Part shown: positions 35,049 through 46,049 of the stretch, one piece after another
How the letters are laid out: each line of letters opens with the position of its first letter
Position numbering within the stretch: position 1 is the first letter of the stretch
Position numbers and translations under genes: made by a program
The notes under the pieces: generated by a model
The model's input: only the letters and a program-made list of their open reading frames with translations
Database searches by the model: none
What the model was told of the DNA's origin: nothing
Assembly (NCBI GenBank): GCA_964034945.1
Contig: OZ035962.1
Location: forward strand, 101,777,284-101,841,283
Length of the DNA: 64,000 bases
Direction of reading: 5' to 3'
Source: Chrysopilus asiliformis
Lineage: Eukaryota > Arthropoda > Insecta > Diptera > Rhagionidae

Positions 35049-35431
35049 CTAAGGGTACGTCCATAGTGAACCAGCTTCTCGCTTTCCCGCGCACCAGCTT
35101 TCCGGCGAGATTTACGCCGGTACTTATAACCAGCGTGATTCTAGCAGGTGATGCTCATAGTGAATCTCGCGCCTGTACTGCAGATTCGATGGCACTTTCA
35201 CGTCAACAACTGTCAAAACAGGCTTGTAGCTGGTTACCGGCGTTAACAAAAATTAAAAATTGATTCCGGTAGAAGCTGGTAAACGCCGGCTGATTCTTAT
35301 GAAAGCGAGAAGCCGGTTCACTGTGGACGCGACAATTCATCCTCGGGTTAATGTTTATCCAGCGTAAACCGGCGGCTGGAAAGCGATAAAGCGAGAAGCT
35401 GGTTTTATCACCACTATAGACGTACCCTTAG
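35049..35431. mobile_element. MITE H6 (Harbinger-like architecture)
   Basis: 383 bp. Left CTAAGGGTACGTCCATAGTG, right (complement) CTAAGGGTACGTCTATAGTG, and both arms then share ACCAGCTTCTCGCTTT. GAGAAGCYGGTT and CGCCGG words recur through the interior. It abuts a Helitron fragment. A TTA/TAA duplication cannot be assigned because TAA/TTA are themselves symmetric at the ends. Confidence 0.75.
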
Positions 35432-37831
35432 CTATGCAGATATTTCAGATTTTGTAAAATTAAAGGTCATATTTTGATAAAAACTATTTTTTTGTTGTTA
35501 AGTGGTAGTGTACTCGTAAATTGCGCAAGAACGCAGATTTTGTATAAGAAAGCCATGTGCTGTTCACATCAGATATTTTATTATTGAGTAGATGGTTATT
35601 AAAAAAACATTTTTTTTTGCTTAATACCTTCAGAGGCTATCTTCAGGGTGCGACATCTGATATTTTTTCGATGAATTTTGTTCCGTAAAATCATTAAATT
35701 GACATTCAAATAAAATTAAAAGAATTTTATTAGTAAATATTGACACTGCAAGAGATTCATTTAAACAAAAGTTCATCAAGATACAACGAAATGAAGCATT
35801 TGATTGAATTTTGCTGAGGAATCACTAGGATTTCTTTCTCCACTAGATAAAGATAGTTCGCAAAGAACTAACGAAGATAGTTTGCATTAGTAACAAATTC
35901 CAATTCTCGTGCAAAAACTTCGTGAAGTTATATTCGAAGGATGACAATGTTCTTAAAAAGAAATTCCGGCAGAAAATTCACTTAAAAATCTTAGCTGTTG
36001 TTTTTTTACAATCTTCTTGAACATGCAATTTTTTTTATCGAAAAATTCTATATTGCTACGAATTTATCACATCGCCTAATGCTCCTACTTTTAAGGAGAA
36101 TATTTGATATTCACCTATCCTTTTATAGAATGACATAAGAAGAATTGAAAGCTAAAAAACAACATTCACTTAAGATATGAATTCGTAATGGAAGGCAAAT
36201 CAATACATGGGAAAAATGGATTCTTGCCTCCGAATTGAAATAGAAGATTACATCTTCGCACAATTCTCAATGTTTGATACGTAGTGAGCGCTGAGCACGA
36301 GATTTGTATATAAATCTGGATAAGGAGATAAAAAATACTGAATTTTTAACTAAAATATAAGATGAAAAAAATCAACGTACTACGTTTGAAATGGCAAAGA
36401 GCATAGGTGAACGAATACGAAAAATTGTTGATTCCACGTACCATATTAAAAATTAATGTTGTACGAAGAAGATTTGTTAGTAAGAATGTATGAAACCCAG
36501 TATTTCGTCTAATGCATCTCAAACAAAATAAAAAAAATATGAAAAAAACTGGATCCTTACATCGTGAATACTTGGGAACTGCAGAAACAGGAATCTGGTA
36601 GGGGAAGACGTTTTGCTAGATGATTGTTGTCATATTCGTATATCTGGAACTGTCAGACATCTTGAAACATCAGAACAGGACCCTTCTTTGCTTTGAACTC
36701 AGTCGTGAATAAAACCAGAGCATCACCCCGGACTCTAAGCAAAAATACCTACTAAGGGTTGCATCCGGCAGTGAATAAATTCTAGTTCTCTTTGGTTGAA
36801 TGACACAAGCAAATACGAGACCTTAACAGAAGCAAAAACATTGTTAAAATTCTGTTCAGACAGCAAAGTGCTTTGATATGTTTACTTAAAAATAGTAAAA
36901 TGACTACACACCATCACAAATGTGTTTTGCATATTTTCATTGCGTTCTTAAACTTGATTTCACGTTTCGGAAACTGAATATAGGAAAAGGTGGTGCAGTT
37001 ACTTAGAATCGACCCTTCTTGTTTTTTTCCGTTGGATTCTGGAATGGATTTGCAGCGATAACCCGTTTACCGAATTCACTGCAACGTGATATATTTACGA
37101 TATTTGCATGCAAGAAGAATGAGCAGCAATCCTGAAAGTACACACTTTGCAAAACGATTTTTTTTTCCTGGAGCATTCCTAAATTTTTAATCACACATTC
37201 CTCTTCTACTGGACATAATTCCAGATTCCACGTTTCTCGATTAAAATTTCACACGGTATGATTAAATAATTAAGCTATTTGCTAAATTTGCCCCTTTTAA
37301 CAAAATGCAAAATTTTAAATAATTTAGTATGACTGATGTGTGTAGGATACTTCAAATCAAAAAAAAATTACTGACATCGGGTAAATTTTACATTTTTGGC
37401 AAGTAGTAAATCATTTTCCGTTTATGACACACCTCAAATAATTGCCAGAATAACCTGCACATGAAGAAGTGAAATTATTTTCAACTCAATTAATCATTGA
37501 ATGCTACCCCATAAATCCATCCCTTTTATGGGGAATGTCACAACAGCCTGCATGATAAAACCTTTTGTTATGCTTTTCATATCCGGGCTGATAATTTAAT
37601 GGGAATTTCTTTCTCCGGCGGACTTAAAATTTATATTTAACGAATTTTTAATTACTTTTTTTTCTTGTTGTTTTTTTTTTTAATTTGTTGGTGTGTGTTA
37701 TAATTGCTAATTTGATCGCCTGTCAATAAAACTCGTCTTGAAACCATTATAAAAAATAAATTAAAGTTTTTATACAATAAGATAAAAAATCAATTGTCAA
37801 TTTTGTTTCGTGACTACCTGTCTGTTTATTA
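35432..37831. other. Unassigned AT-rich DNA
   Basis: No gene or element recognised in this 2.4-kb stretch. Few open frames; the longest is 63 codons. Confidence 0.5.
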
Positions 37832-38281
37832 TGCCGCGGTCACACGACGCTGTTTTGCCAGCGCTAGTAGCTGTTTGGCTGTTAGCAGCCGTTTCAGCAG
37901 CACCGTGTGAACCCTAGTGCGTTGCTACTACCAGCAGCAGCGTGATGATTTTACCAGCGCTAGTGAAGTAGAGACCGTTCTACTTTGCCAGCGCTACTAG
38001 GAATCACGTGACCCTATCGCATGGTTTCTGACCTGTCAAAAGTCTGATAAGTGGTAAAGTTTGTTTATTGCAACTTGTTATTTTACGTTTATTTATTTAA
38101 ATTTGTGTGTAACGTTTATGATTTAAAAAATCTCCCAGATTAAACTGTTTTGCTACTTTCCAGCGCTACTAAAGTAGAAATCGTGTGAACCCTCTCAGTA
38201 CGCTGGCTGCTGTTGCTACTTGCCAGCGCTACTAACCAAAAGCAGCCAGCGGCTGGCAAAACAGCGTCGTGGACCGCGGCA
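37832..38281. mobile_element. Harbinger-like MITE H4, TTA target duplication
   Basis: 450 bp. Left TGCCGCGGTCACACGACGCT, right (complement) TGCCGCGGTCCACGACGCTG; arms continue through GTTTTGCCAGC. TTA at 37829-37831 and 38282-38284. The word CCAGCGCTA occurs at least five times, as does the AGCAGC class. The interior 38040-38130 is AT-rich and unlike the arms. Non-coding. Confidence 0.85.
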
Positions 38282-38496
38282 TTAGTACCTTACAAAAACT
38301 TGTTTAAAAAAAGTGAAATCTTGGCCTACTTTTTGAATTTCTTCGGAAATACATGCGATTAATTCAATACAAATTTTGACAACTTGACGAATTTATTCAA
38401 ATGCAACCTGAATTTTTTTTTATAGAAAATCGCAGAATAAATCCAAATTCTGTAAACTTTTGCTGAGTAAATAAAATGCGCGAAATAAGTTTTTAA
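38282..38496. other. Spacer between MITEs H4 and H5
   Basis: AT-rich, no feature seen. Confidence 0.5.
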
Positions 38497-38719
38497 AGCC
38501 TAAACCACAATTACGCGTCCGTGTGTGCGGCATTATTTAGTTCTGGCATCTAGTAGTTGTCACCGCGTCTAAAAGTAGAGACTGAGCCTACTCTACGCGG
38601 CACGGACGCGGCAACGCGTCTGAGCAACGCGCAATTATACATTTACTCATATCAAAACGTAGTTTTTACTTTCACCGCCTGGGTGCCGCACGCACGCACG
38701 CGTAATTGTGGTTTAGGCT
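38497..38719. mobile_element. Harbinger-like MITE H5, TAA target duplication
   Basis: 223 bp. Both ends begin AGCCTAAACCACAATTACGC. TAA at 38494-38496 and 38720-38722. ACGCGTC-like words recur inside (GCGTCCGTG, ACCGCGTCTAA, AACGCGTCTGAG). Non-coding. Confidence 0.85.
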
Positions 38720-39204
38720 TAATAAAATTCGAGGAAAAATTCAAGAAAAAATCGCAGGTGTAAACGAGGCCTTAAAAACTCTAATAATATATTATTTGTC
38801 TTCAGTGAACTTTCAAAATATAAAAATTATTAAGAAAATTACAAAAGATTTTCTTAAAATAGTTTTATCAACTATCGACAATTGCGGGAAAAATTTAGGA
38901 AATCTTTTATCAAATCTTTTGTCAATGCATTACTGATTTATTCAGCAAATTCCAACAAGTTTTTCAGAAAATTTGGTATCCTAAGTAAATTAATTTAAAT
39001 AGAATATAAGTGACTATGTTCCTTAAGTGCATGAAAAAATTGAAGTTTTACCCCAAAACAGACAATGTTTCTACTATTCAAAATCGAACTCCCATTTTTA
39101 TCGTTTCCTACAACGTGTTTCCTACAACGCGATTTCCTACAACGCGGCATTTTCCAGGAATCTATCTATCGCGTTTTAGGAGGTTTACTTGTATTGGCAC
39201 TATA
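38720..39204. other. Unassigned DNA with a small tandem repeat
   Basis: No gene recognised. TTTCCTACAACGYG is repeated three times at about 39107-39145. Confidence 0.5.
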
Positions 39205-39303
39205 CCCCAAGTAGCAAAAAAGGTCGTAAAGTGGTCGTTGCAACCATAAATTCACGAAACTAGAGTCATAACGACCACTTTACGTCCTTTTGTGATCCTT
39301 GGG
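39205..39303. repeat. 99-bp inverted repeat
   Basis: CCCCAAGTAGCAAAAAAGGT... and the complement of its right half CCCAAGGATCACAAAAGGAC... pair over about 38 bp, including CGTAAAGTGGTCGTT in both arms. Only about 22 bp lie between. It may be a tiny MITE; no duplication identified. Confidence 0.75.
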
Positions 39304-40205
39304 ACGTGTAGGCTAATTGAAAACTTTCAGGTGGCTTATTAAGACCCGTTAGCGCCAACTATTCTTAAAAAATTAAGTTGTGCTTAGCTCACTTAAACCA
39401 TAGAAATTTTGAGACTTAAATAATTTAAGTTGGGCTTAACTTGCTAAGCAAAATAGCATAAATAATTAATTTAAGAAGTAGGTATAACAGATTCAAATTT
39501 CAACAATATTTAATTTTTTTTTCTGTACATATACATTTTATTTTCACGTAACAGAAATAAACAAAATATTTTGATTTGAATGCAGAATAGGAAATTTGTT
39601 TTTAATTTAAATGGATATAAATTATGGAAGATAAATGGAAGATAAATATTCTCCATTTAGGAATTGAATTCAATTCATTTTCCTAATAGAATCTGGCATC
39701 CATCTAAACAAATCCTTCAAGGCATTATGCGGAGCTGAAAAATCTTGAAACAGGAGCCCAAATTCGGAATTTTCATATGTTAAGGCAATATTGGAATTTT
39801 CATATGCTTGCACAACATTAAATCGGAATCCATTACTTTTATTAAAATATATGTAATTTTCATTTGGGAAAAATATAACGAGGTCACGTGTTCTTTTTGT
39901 TTATTCACCGTGGAAATATTTTTTTTTTCGTGGGAATTCGGTAAAGAGCTATTAAATGGCCTTCAAATGTGATGCTTGGGTGATGCATGGAATTTCACGA
40001 AAAAAACGAAGTCAGAAATGCATTTAGGCGAAGTGCATTGTAAAGAAATGTATACAAGCGTGGCGGAAATTTTGAATAATTTTTTCATAATTTCAAAGAG
40101 CGAAAAGTAAATTTGTAAAAAAATATCCTACTTCCCAAGAAGCCCTAAATTGTGTATGTGTAGCCCTACTTGGTATTTCATATTTTTCCCTTTTGCTGGC
40201 ACAAT
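39304..40205. other. Unassigned DNA
   Basis: No gene or element recognised. Confidence 0.45.
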
Positions 40206-40381
40206 TCACATATCGTTACAACTTGGAGCGTTGAAATGTTGACGACCGACGTTGCTATAAAGAGGAGTGGCATATGAGCCACTTGGCAAAGTAGTAGAAG
40301 CTTGACTTTGGTTCTTGTGCAACATCCCGTAATGGAAGGTTGAATACAATTTCACTTGGCTCGGGAAAGGAACCTTCAGTC
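40206..40381 (-). CDS. Candidate last exon of an unknown gene
   Basis: Minus strand: acceptor-like CAAACTTTAAAG ends at 40382; the frame then runs 58 codons to TGA at 40206-40208. The product (VPFPSQVKLYSTFHYGMLHK, then SGSYATPLYSNVGRQHF) is protein-like with varied codons. It joins in frame to the candidate exon 40896-41167 across a 514-bp intron (C + GA completing one codon). No family recognised; the splice sites are only fair. Confidence 0.25.
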
Positions 40382-40895
40382 CTTTAAAGTTTGTAATCAA
40401 ATTAGGGAAAGTAATTGAAATGGTACACTTTTGAGAGCTTGTCTAGCAAGCAACCCTTATCATGTGGGATAAATGGAGAAAAATATTTTTCCGGGGCCTT
40501 TTTTTTCGTAGACGCTAAACAAGAAAATGTTTAAGAAAATTGACGGCACTGAAACGAGCTCTTGAAGCAAAATCCAAGGAAATGGCAGACAAAAAAAACA
40601 TTGCAAAAAAAAATCGTAAAATTGGAAATTTTAAGAAAACGACTGACTTCGTTTGATCTTGGTATGACGGGTCGCTAGAGCTACTCGTGTGTTCTTTATT
40701 TTTTAGTATCAATATATATATATATATACATAATATATACGACAAGTAATGTTCTCAGATTAGGCGCAGCCTTTCAAAATAATTGAATTACACATCGTTT
40801 GTAACACGAAACAGCCATGAATGAGGAACGTTTGTCGATGGTTAAGGGTAAAAATCGTTTTTTCTTCCAATAACTTTCAGGCTTTCAAACATTAC
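40382..40895. other. Candidate intron or spacer
   Basis: AT-rich, no gene seen. Contains a (TA)n tract at about 40711-40740. Confidence 0.3.
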
Positions 40896-41167
40896 GTTCC
40901 GGCTTATAGGACTTATTGACATCAAATTGGGATTCATCTGAGGTTACCGAGTCACTCAACTTGTCGGTGGCATCCGAATTTATTTTATACAAAGACGATA
41001 AAGAAACATAAGATTCATCAGACCCACCAGAAGTCAATGATGTGGCAGGAGAGTTTTGTATGGAGATTTCCCATTCCATATTAAGAAAAACTTTCACAAA
41101 AATAAAACCCGTTTCGTCATAATAACTTCTTTTTTGTTTCTGTTTTAAAACTCTGGTTGTATCCAAT
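40896..41167 (-). CDS. Candidate upstream exon of the same unknown gene
   Basis: Open for 90 codons on the minus strand. The acceptor-like TTTTGATTTTTACACAAG ends at 41168; a donor GTAATG lies at 40891-40895. The product has a Lys/Arg-rich start (LKQKQKRSYYDETG) and a Ser/Thr/Asp-rich tail (SLTSGGSDESYVSLSSLYKI, then SVTSDESQFDVN), as in a disordered acidic region. If unspliced it ends at a TGA just beyond 40890. No known domain; a chance frame is possible. Confidence 0.25.
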
Positions 41168-41752
41168 CTTGTGTAAAAATCAAAAGTAAATTTTTCGAAA
41201 GGAAAAAACTAGTACAAAAACTCCCCCGTCTACATCCACGTCGGTCTCACCGTCAACGTCTTCATGAAATTCAAAATTTCATCAAAGGAAACGACTTCTT
41301 GGCGCAGTCCTTATCGAGGGGTATTTAGAGTGGCTTTCAAGTATTTGCTGATTGCTGTTTTTCTGCGAAGCCACTTTGAGATGATTTTTCTTCACGGAGG
41401 CCAATTTCAAGAATTGAATTTCCGCTTTTTAAGTCGGAGCAAAAGAGCCTTATGTCGTTAATGTTAAGGAGTTTTCCTTTTCGTCGCATGCTTCAACTAA
41501 AGCCTACTTGGTTACTATGGATACAAAACATACATGAAAATCTTAAAGTGGGATTTTTCCACAAAATGGAATTATGATTGATTAAATATCATATTTTTGT
41601 ATTTGCGCAAAACATTGCGTGTTCTATCACTAAAAACTGTGATGCTGATGTCGTTTTAAATATTTTGCGAAAATTAAGAATAACGGTGAAATTACTTATC
41701 CAAAAACATTTATTTAGTTTCATTTGTATGTTTGAATGTGTGTTTTTATAAA
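41168..41752. other. Unassigned DNA
   Basis: A 65-codon plus frame (41264-41461) has no known family. A GTGAGA donor-like word on the minus strand near 41250 could end another exon of the candidate gene, but the implied intron would be only about 42 bp. Confidence 0.3.
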
Positions 41753-42267
41753 GGGTCTTTCAACAAGGACATAATTTTTATTTTAATAAAAACGCACCCT
41801 AAAACTTTTTTTATGATCTGGCAATGCTAAAACGTCAGTCAAGGTTTACATTTTTATCATGATAAAGTTCACGAACGAGCAACGTTTGGAAATTATTAAA
41901 ACTTACTACCGAAGTTCTGAGTCGGTGGTCGCAATCGGATAATCTCGAGAAATGGTCCGGTCGAATGGCCACCTCGCTCATACGATTTAACGCCGTTGGA
42001 TTTCTTTTTATGGGGTTATGTTAAGTCGTTGGTTTAAGCCAACAAGCCAACAACGTTAGAGGAGCTCAGGAACAATATCGAACGCGAAATTGCCAACGTT
42101 CCGGCCGATATGTGTGGAAGAGTGGTGGAAAATTGGCTCCAAAGAATCAATCAGCAAACGTGCTCGCGGTGGCCATATGAACGACATCGAAATAATTTCA
42201 GCCCGATATCTCAATTATTCTGTGTTTTATTTAAATACAAAATTGTTATGTCCTTGTTGAAAGGCCC
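41753..42267 (+). mobile_element. Tc1/mariner deletion derivative, copy 2
   Basis: 515 bp with both ends: left GGGTCTTTCAACAAGGACAT, right ...TTGTTATGTCCTTGTTGAAAGGCCC (shown in part: TGTCCTTGTTGAAAGGCCC). It keeps the transposase start (FTNEQRLEIIKTYYRSSES, near 41870) joined directly to the C-terminal LTPLDFFLWGYVKS part (near 41990) by a large internal deletion, plus frameshifts. It is thus an inactive, MITE-like derivative that could only have moved in trans. Confidence 0.85.
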
Positions 42268-42720
42268 GATATATGAATGTAAGGGTCAAATCTTGTAACC
42301 TAATTTTCACCCACTTCTACTAATCTGTTGATTTGAAATTTTGCACAGATACATAACTGCCATGACAATGCAATGTGTGTGTATTCATGAGCAACAAAAA
42401 ACAAAATGGCGGTCGGTAGATGGCATTTGTCTAAATCGAACTAACGAATATCTATCGTATGGGATCTCAAATTAAAGTGCTTCAGACAAATGCCATTTTG
42501 TCCACAGCGAACTAACGAGTACCCATCGTGGGAGGTTTTATTGAAAGAGCTTTGAAAAATAACTCAAGAAAAAACAAAAGGGCGACTAAAAAGGATTTAA
42601 TACAAAGAGATTTTTTTAAAACACAAGCTTTTATTAAAAAAAGTGTACTAGGAAAAAAACAATGTTTGTGTATCAGAAATAACGTGAGAAAAAAGCATAA
42701 GAGATACAAGAAAATAAATA
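42268..42720 (+). repeat. Family F repeat, copy 1
   Basis: Begins GGGTCAAATCTTGTAACCTA, has TGATTTGAAATTTTGCACAG (core word), then a pair of direct repeats CGAACTAACGARTAYCYATC (42441 and 42510) and inverted GGCATTTGTCT/AGACAAATGCC, and ends with ACAAGCTTTTATTAAAAAAA...TGTGTATCAGAAATA, which matches the arms of the palindrome at 51998-52217. Function and class unknown. Confidence 0.5.
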
Positions 42721-42816
42721 TTTAATGGCCCGATTGAGTATTGGTGTATTTCCTAATCCTATACATAAGATTTATTGTTATCCAACACAATGGGTGAAAT
42801 GTGGGGTTTTTTTTAA

Positions 42817-43041
42817 CACGTTCGTGACATCGTGTACCACTGGTGGTACATGTACAGTTTTTAAAACCGCGCGAGTAAATAGTGCGGTAGTTTTTTTGTG
42901 GACGTAAATTTTTATTTCTAAATTATCAAGAAGTATATCAGAGCGAACTCCAAATCCACCCACCTACCCACCCACCTACCCACCCGTGGTACACGATGTC
43001 CAAATGTAAAAAAAGTTGAAAAAGCAAATGTCACGAACGTG
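42817..43041. mobile_element. piggyBac-type MITE, TTAA target
   Basis: 225 bp between TTAA at 42813-42816 and 43042-43045. Both ends are CACGTTCGTGACA (13 bp perfect). Subterminal CATCGTGTACCAC also recurs inverted (near 42838 and 42985). A CCACCCACCTACCCACCC microsatellite is inside. TTAA duplication is the piggyBac signature. Non-coding. Confidence 0.85.
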
Positions 43042-43045
43042 TTAA

Positions 43046-44377
43046 GACCAGATTTCAGTTCAGAGAAGAAAGAATTGAGTGGCAGCCCTAGTCCAGAAGG
43101 AGGTTAATGTAAGATTGTTGTATCGGAATACAAGAATTTTCTGTGAAACAAGGTCAGATACGGTTTGAACAGACCTCGTTGTTTGGATCGCGACATTTGT
43201 AGGGTTTTACCATCCATCAACAGCAAAAGCTGTGATAAAATTCTAGACCATTGGTAGGAAATTTAAAAAAAAACTATTCCAAAAGAAAAAGCTTAAAAAA
43301 CTCTTTAAAAATAAGAAATATAAAAATCATATACTAATAAATTTCTTGTAAAATATGTAAATTTATTCAATTAAATATTCACTCTCTTTTCAGTAATATG
43401 CACATAATTCTGTAATATTTGTGATAAAAGTTTTCAATCTACATATATCTTTCTTGAGGACAGATAGAAATGAATAGAAAAATTATAAAGAGGTGATCAA
43501 AAAACTTTTGGGTAATAATCACCTTGTCAAAGTCGCTAGGTGAGATTTAAGCTCGAAGTTTTTCCACGAACAAGAAGCTCATCTACTGCCTGTAGGACAC
43601 AAAGCCCCAGAAAATTTGTCTCAACACGCTGAAGTCTGTAAGAAAAAGTAATGTTAAATGGGCGACGTTGTAAGGGATGATGTTTTTAGCAGTTTGGCTG
43701 ACAGAAGTGGAGGGCTGGGGATGTATAAGAAATAGAGGATAAATGGCCGTTTGACTTTTAGGGATTTTCGGTACTTGGTGAAACGAAACGAAAGTTTTAA
43801 CAAACACTGATAACAATTTTTGGTTGTCAAACTTTTATTTTGTTCGGCCATGAAAGCACATGCCCGCTCTTCCCTGCAAATTAGGATGCCTTTTCTACCT
43901 CAAGGGTAGATTTGGTCACTTAATGAAGTGTATTATCATTTGCTGCCCTGACGACAGGTTCAGAGAACCTTTCCGTATACCCAACACCCAATGAAAGTCG
44001 AAAAAAAAACCTGTTAAAAGGACGCACGACAATAAATTTGTATGGGGATTGCGTAAGTCCATGTCCTTTTTGGGGCTCTTCCTGTTTTTCTCCAATCTTT
44101 TTTTATCTTTTCCCGCTGGTAGCTGCTGGGATTTTTTCCTGCCTTGATAGGATTTGTGTACTTTTTACGGTTATCGATAAACAATTTTGTTTGTTTGTAT
44201 TAATCCCGAAAATCTCCATTTGCATGTTGGGGTGTCATCACCCCTCCCATCTATCAGAACTACTGTAAGGATGACCGTGGATTTGTTAGCGGTGTAATAA
44301 AATGATAATATCAGGTAGTATGAGGGCTAGAGTATTCGTAGTTTTCAACATACCGGGCAGCGGACTAGTAGATCCTT
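43046..44377. other. Unassigned DNA
   Basis: No gene or element recognised. Confidence 0.4.
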
Positions 44378-44629
44378 TTAATATTTTAACGTGAATCTGT
44401 GGCGTTTGGATATGGGAGATTGGTGTGGGTCTCCAAAGGACATGAGATATAGGGGATTTAAGCGCGAACATGCTGGCATATCCTGCTCCAAACAATTTAA
44501 ATACCGTTCAAGACATAAATCAGGTCCTGACATCAGAGTTATATTAACAGGACGTAAATTGCACGGTCGGGCGAGACCCAGGACATAAAAATTTTTGTAA
44601 AACACATACTGATGGTCTCCTGTTGTCAC
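44378..44629 (-). CDS. Candidate open frame, unknown
   Basis: 83 codons ending in TAA; the product is Cys-containing (SGPDLCLERYLNCLEQDMPA, then SFGDPHQSPISKRHRF) and looks protein-like. However, a plus-strand frame (44391-44588) is also open and protein-like over the same DNA, so neither can be trusted. Locally GC-richer than the flanks. No family recognised. Confidence 0.15.
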   Translation of the reverse strand: MTTGDHQYVFYKNFYVLGLARPCNLRPVNITLMSGPDLCLERYLNCLEQDMPACSRLNPLYLMSFGDPHQSPISKRHRFTLKY

Positions 44630-45177
44630 ATGTATGTATGAGTACGATTATAGTTAAATCTGTACGAATATATCGTTAAGCCAGTGTCGTGTTCAAGTTT
44701 TTAGCCTCCGGCTTTTTCTATCCCGTTCCAAGCGATCCCTTACCACCCGAGTGCTACGAAATCCTGCTATACTTCCAACACCTCACCCTATAAAGATATA
44801 TGGAGCATCGTTTATGTAGCAACCAAACGCCCAGCTAACTCGTTTCAGAGTCGTTTTGTTGAAAATTAATTCATTGCAAAAAGATTGCGTTTTCGGGCTG
44901 CTAGCTGCGATTAAACCTTTTTATGGCTTTGCGGGACAATTTGTTACGCTGTTAGCGGGAGGGCTATTCTGCCATTATTTCTCCCTAGAGGAATGAAAGC
45001 CATTCACACTTTGTACTCACTTTCGACAAACATTGTTAAAAAAATCGAAAACGAAAAACACACAGAATAAAATTACCACCACGACCACTTGAAATCAGAG
45101 AACGATATCAAAGTACGACGTGTAGACCGAGACGTGAAAATTACCTTTAATGGCTACATGATACATATGCATTAGGA
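44630..45177. other. Unassigned DNA
   Basis: No gene or element recognised. Confidence 0.4.
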
Positions 45178-45246
45178 AACATATTTTTCGTTAAACATAT
45201 TTTTCGTTAAACATAATTTTCGTTAAACATAATTTTCGTTAAACAT
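45178..45246 (+). repeat. 18-bp tandem repeat, four units
   Basis: Unit AACATATTTTTCGTTA, period about 17-18 bp, four copies; units 3 and 4 share ATAATTTTCG instead of ATATTTTTCG. Confidence 0.9.
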
Positions 45247-45361
45247 ATTGTAAAGAAAAACCTTTGAAAAAATTGAAAAATCAACAAATGTTTTATAAAA
45301 TATGCTTTGCAGAACAACTTTTTTTCATCACTCATTTTAAAATCTGTTCAATGCTCTAGAA

Positions 45362-45664
45362 CAGGCATCATCAGCTAGTGGCTCGGCTGGCTCATCACAC
45401 AGATTGGCTTTAACAGCATAGCCACTATAATCGACCTTTTATTGTGTGCTGTAATGCTTGTGTGCGCGGCTTCGGATCGCAGGAATAAAACGAGTCGTGC
45501 TTTGATGTGGAATCGGGGCATTATTAGCATGACGCATTTCACTTTAAATCAGTTCGTGTCAAGCCATTGCCGTGGAAGGTCGTGTTTCATTGAAATGTAT
45601 TCTCATTTGTAGTGGTTGTAAATTTTGATTGTAAAGGTAGCGACAGTTACTTTGATGGCCCCTG
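45362..45664. mobile_element. hAT-type MITE, perfect 8-bp target duplication
   Basis: 303 bp. CTCTAGAA at 45354-45361 and again at 45665-45672. Ends CAGGCATCATCAGC and (complement of right) CAGGGGCCATCAAAG: short imperfect inverted repeats beginning CAGG, as in hAT elements, and the 8-bp duplication agrees. No open frame of note. Confidence 0.8.
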
Positions 45665-45777
45665 CTCTAGAAAATAGCTGAGAATGGGCGGAGTAGGGTC
45701 GGTACATTTTTTAGAGAACCTACCACCCATATAACAGTCAAACAAATAGGACTACCGAGTTGATAATTGGTTTATGA

Positions 45778-45845
45778 GCACGGGAATAGTACGGGAAGAG
45801 TACGGGAACAGTACGGGAACAGTACGGGAAGAGTACGGGAAGACA
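45778..45845 (+). repeat. 12-bp minisatellite, about six units
   Basis: Unit AGTACGGGAAVA, with A/G/C variation at the next-to-last base. Followed by GACAGGTCCC. Confidence 0.9.
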
Positions 45846-45873
45846 GGTCCCTTTACCGTAATGGAAATGAATA

Positions 45874-45914
45874 GGGAGGGGGGGGGGGGGAGGGGGGGGG
45901 GGGGGGGAGGGGAG
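45874..45914 (+). repeat. Poly-G tract
   Basis: About 40 bp of nearly pure G with three A interruptions; G-quadruplex-capable. A poly-C tract follows at 46032-46049, so the two runs form an inverted pair about 120 bp apart. Confidence 0.95.
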
Positions 45915-46031
45915 TAAAAATAGTTGTTGAGGGGCTCCAGTGAAATGTGTGGCTGGATGGAATCGATAATATTATAGAAAAAATGGTATTTAATATAATA
46001 TTTGACATTACTTTTCAATTTAACCACTCTT

Positions 46032-46049
46032 CCCCCCCCCCCCCCCCCC
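46032..46049 (+). repeat. Poly-C tract
   Basis: 18 consecutive C. In other family-A copies a C/G run sits at the same place (26224-26234; 10120-10129), so this run is likely part of the A2 fragment that follows. Confidence 0.9.

Noticed and set aside
35049..35431. TTA/TAA target duplication for H6
   Set aside because: TAA and TTA at the edges are part of the inverted end CTAAGGG and do not form a direct duplication.
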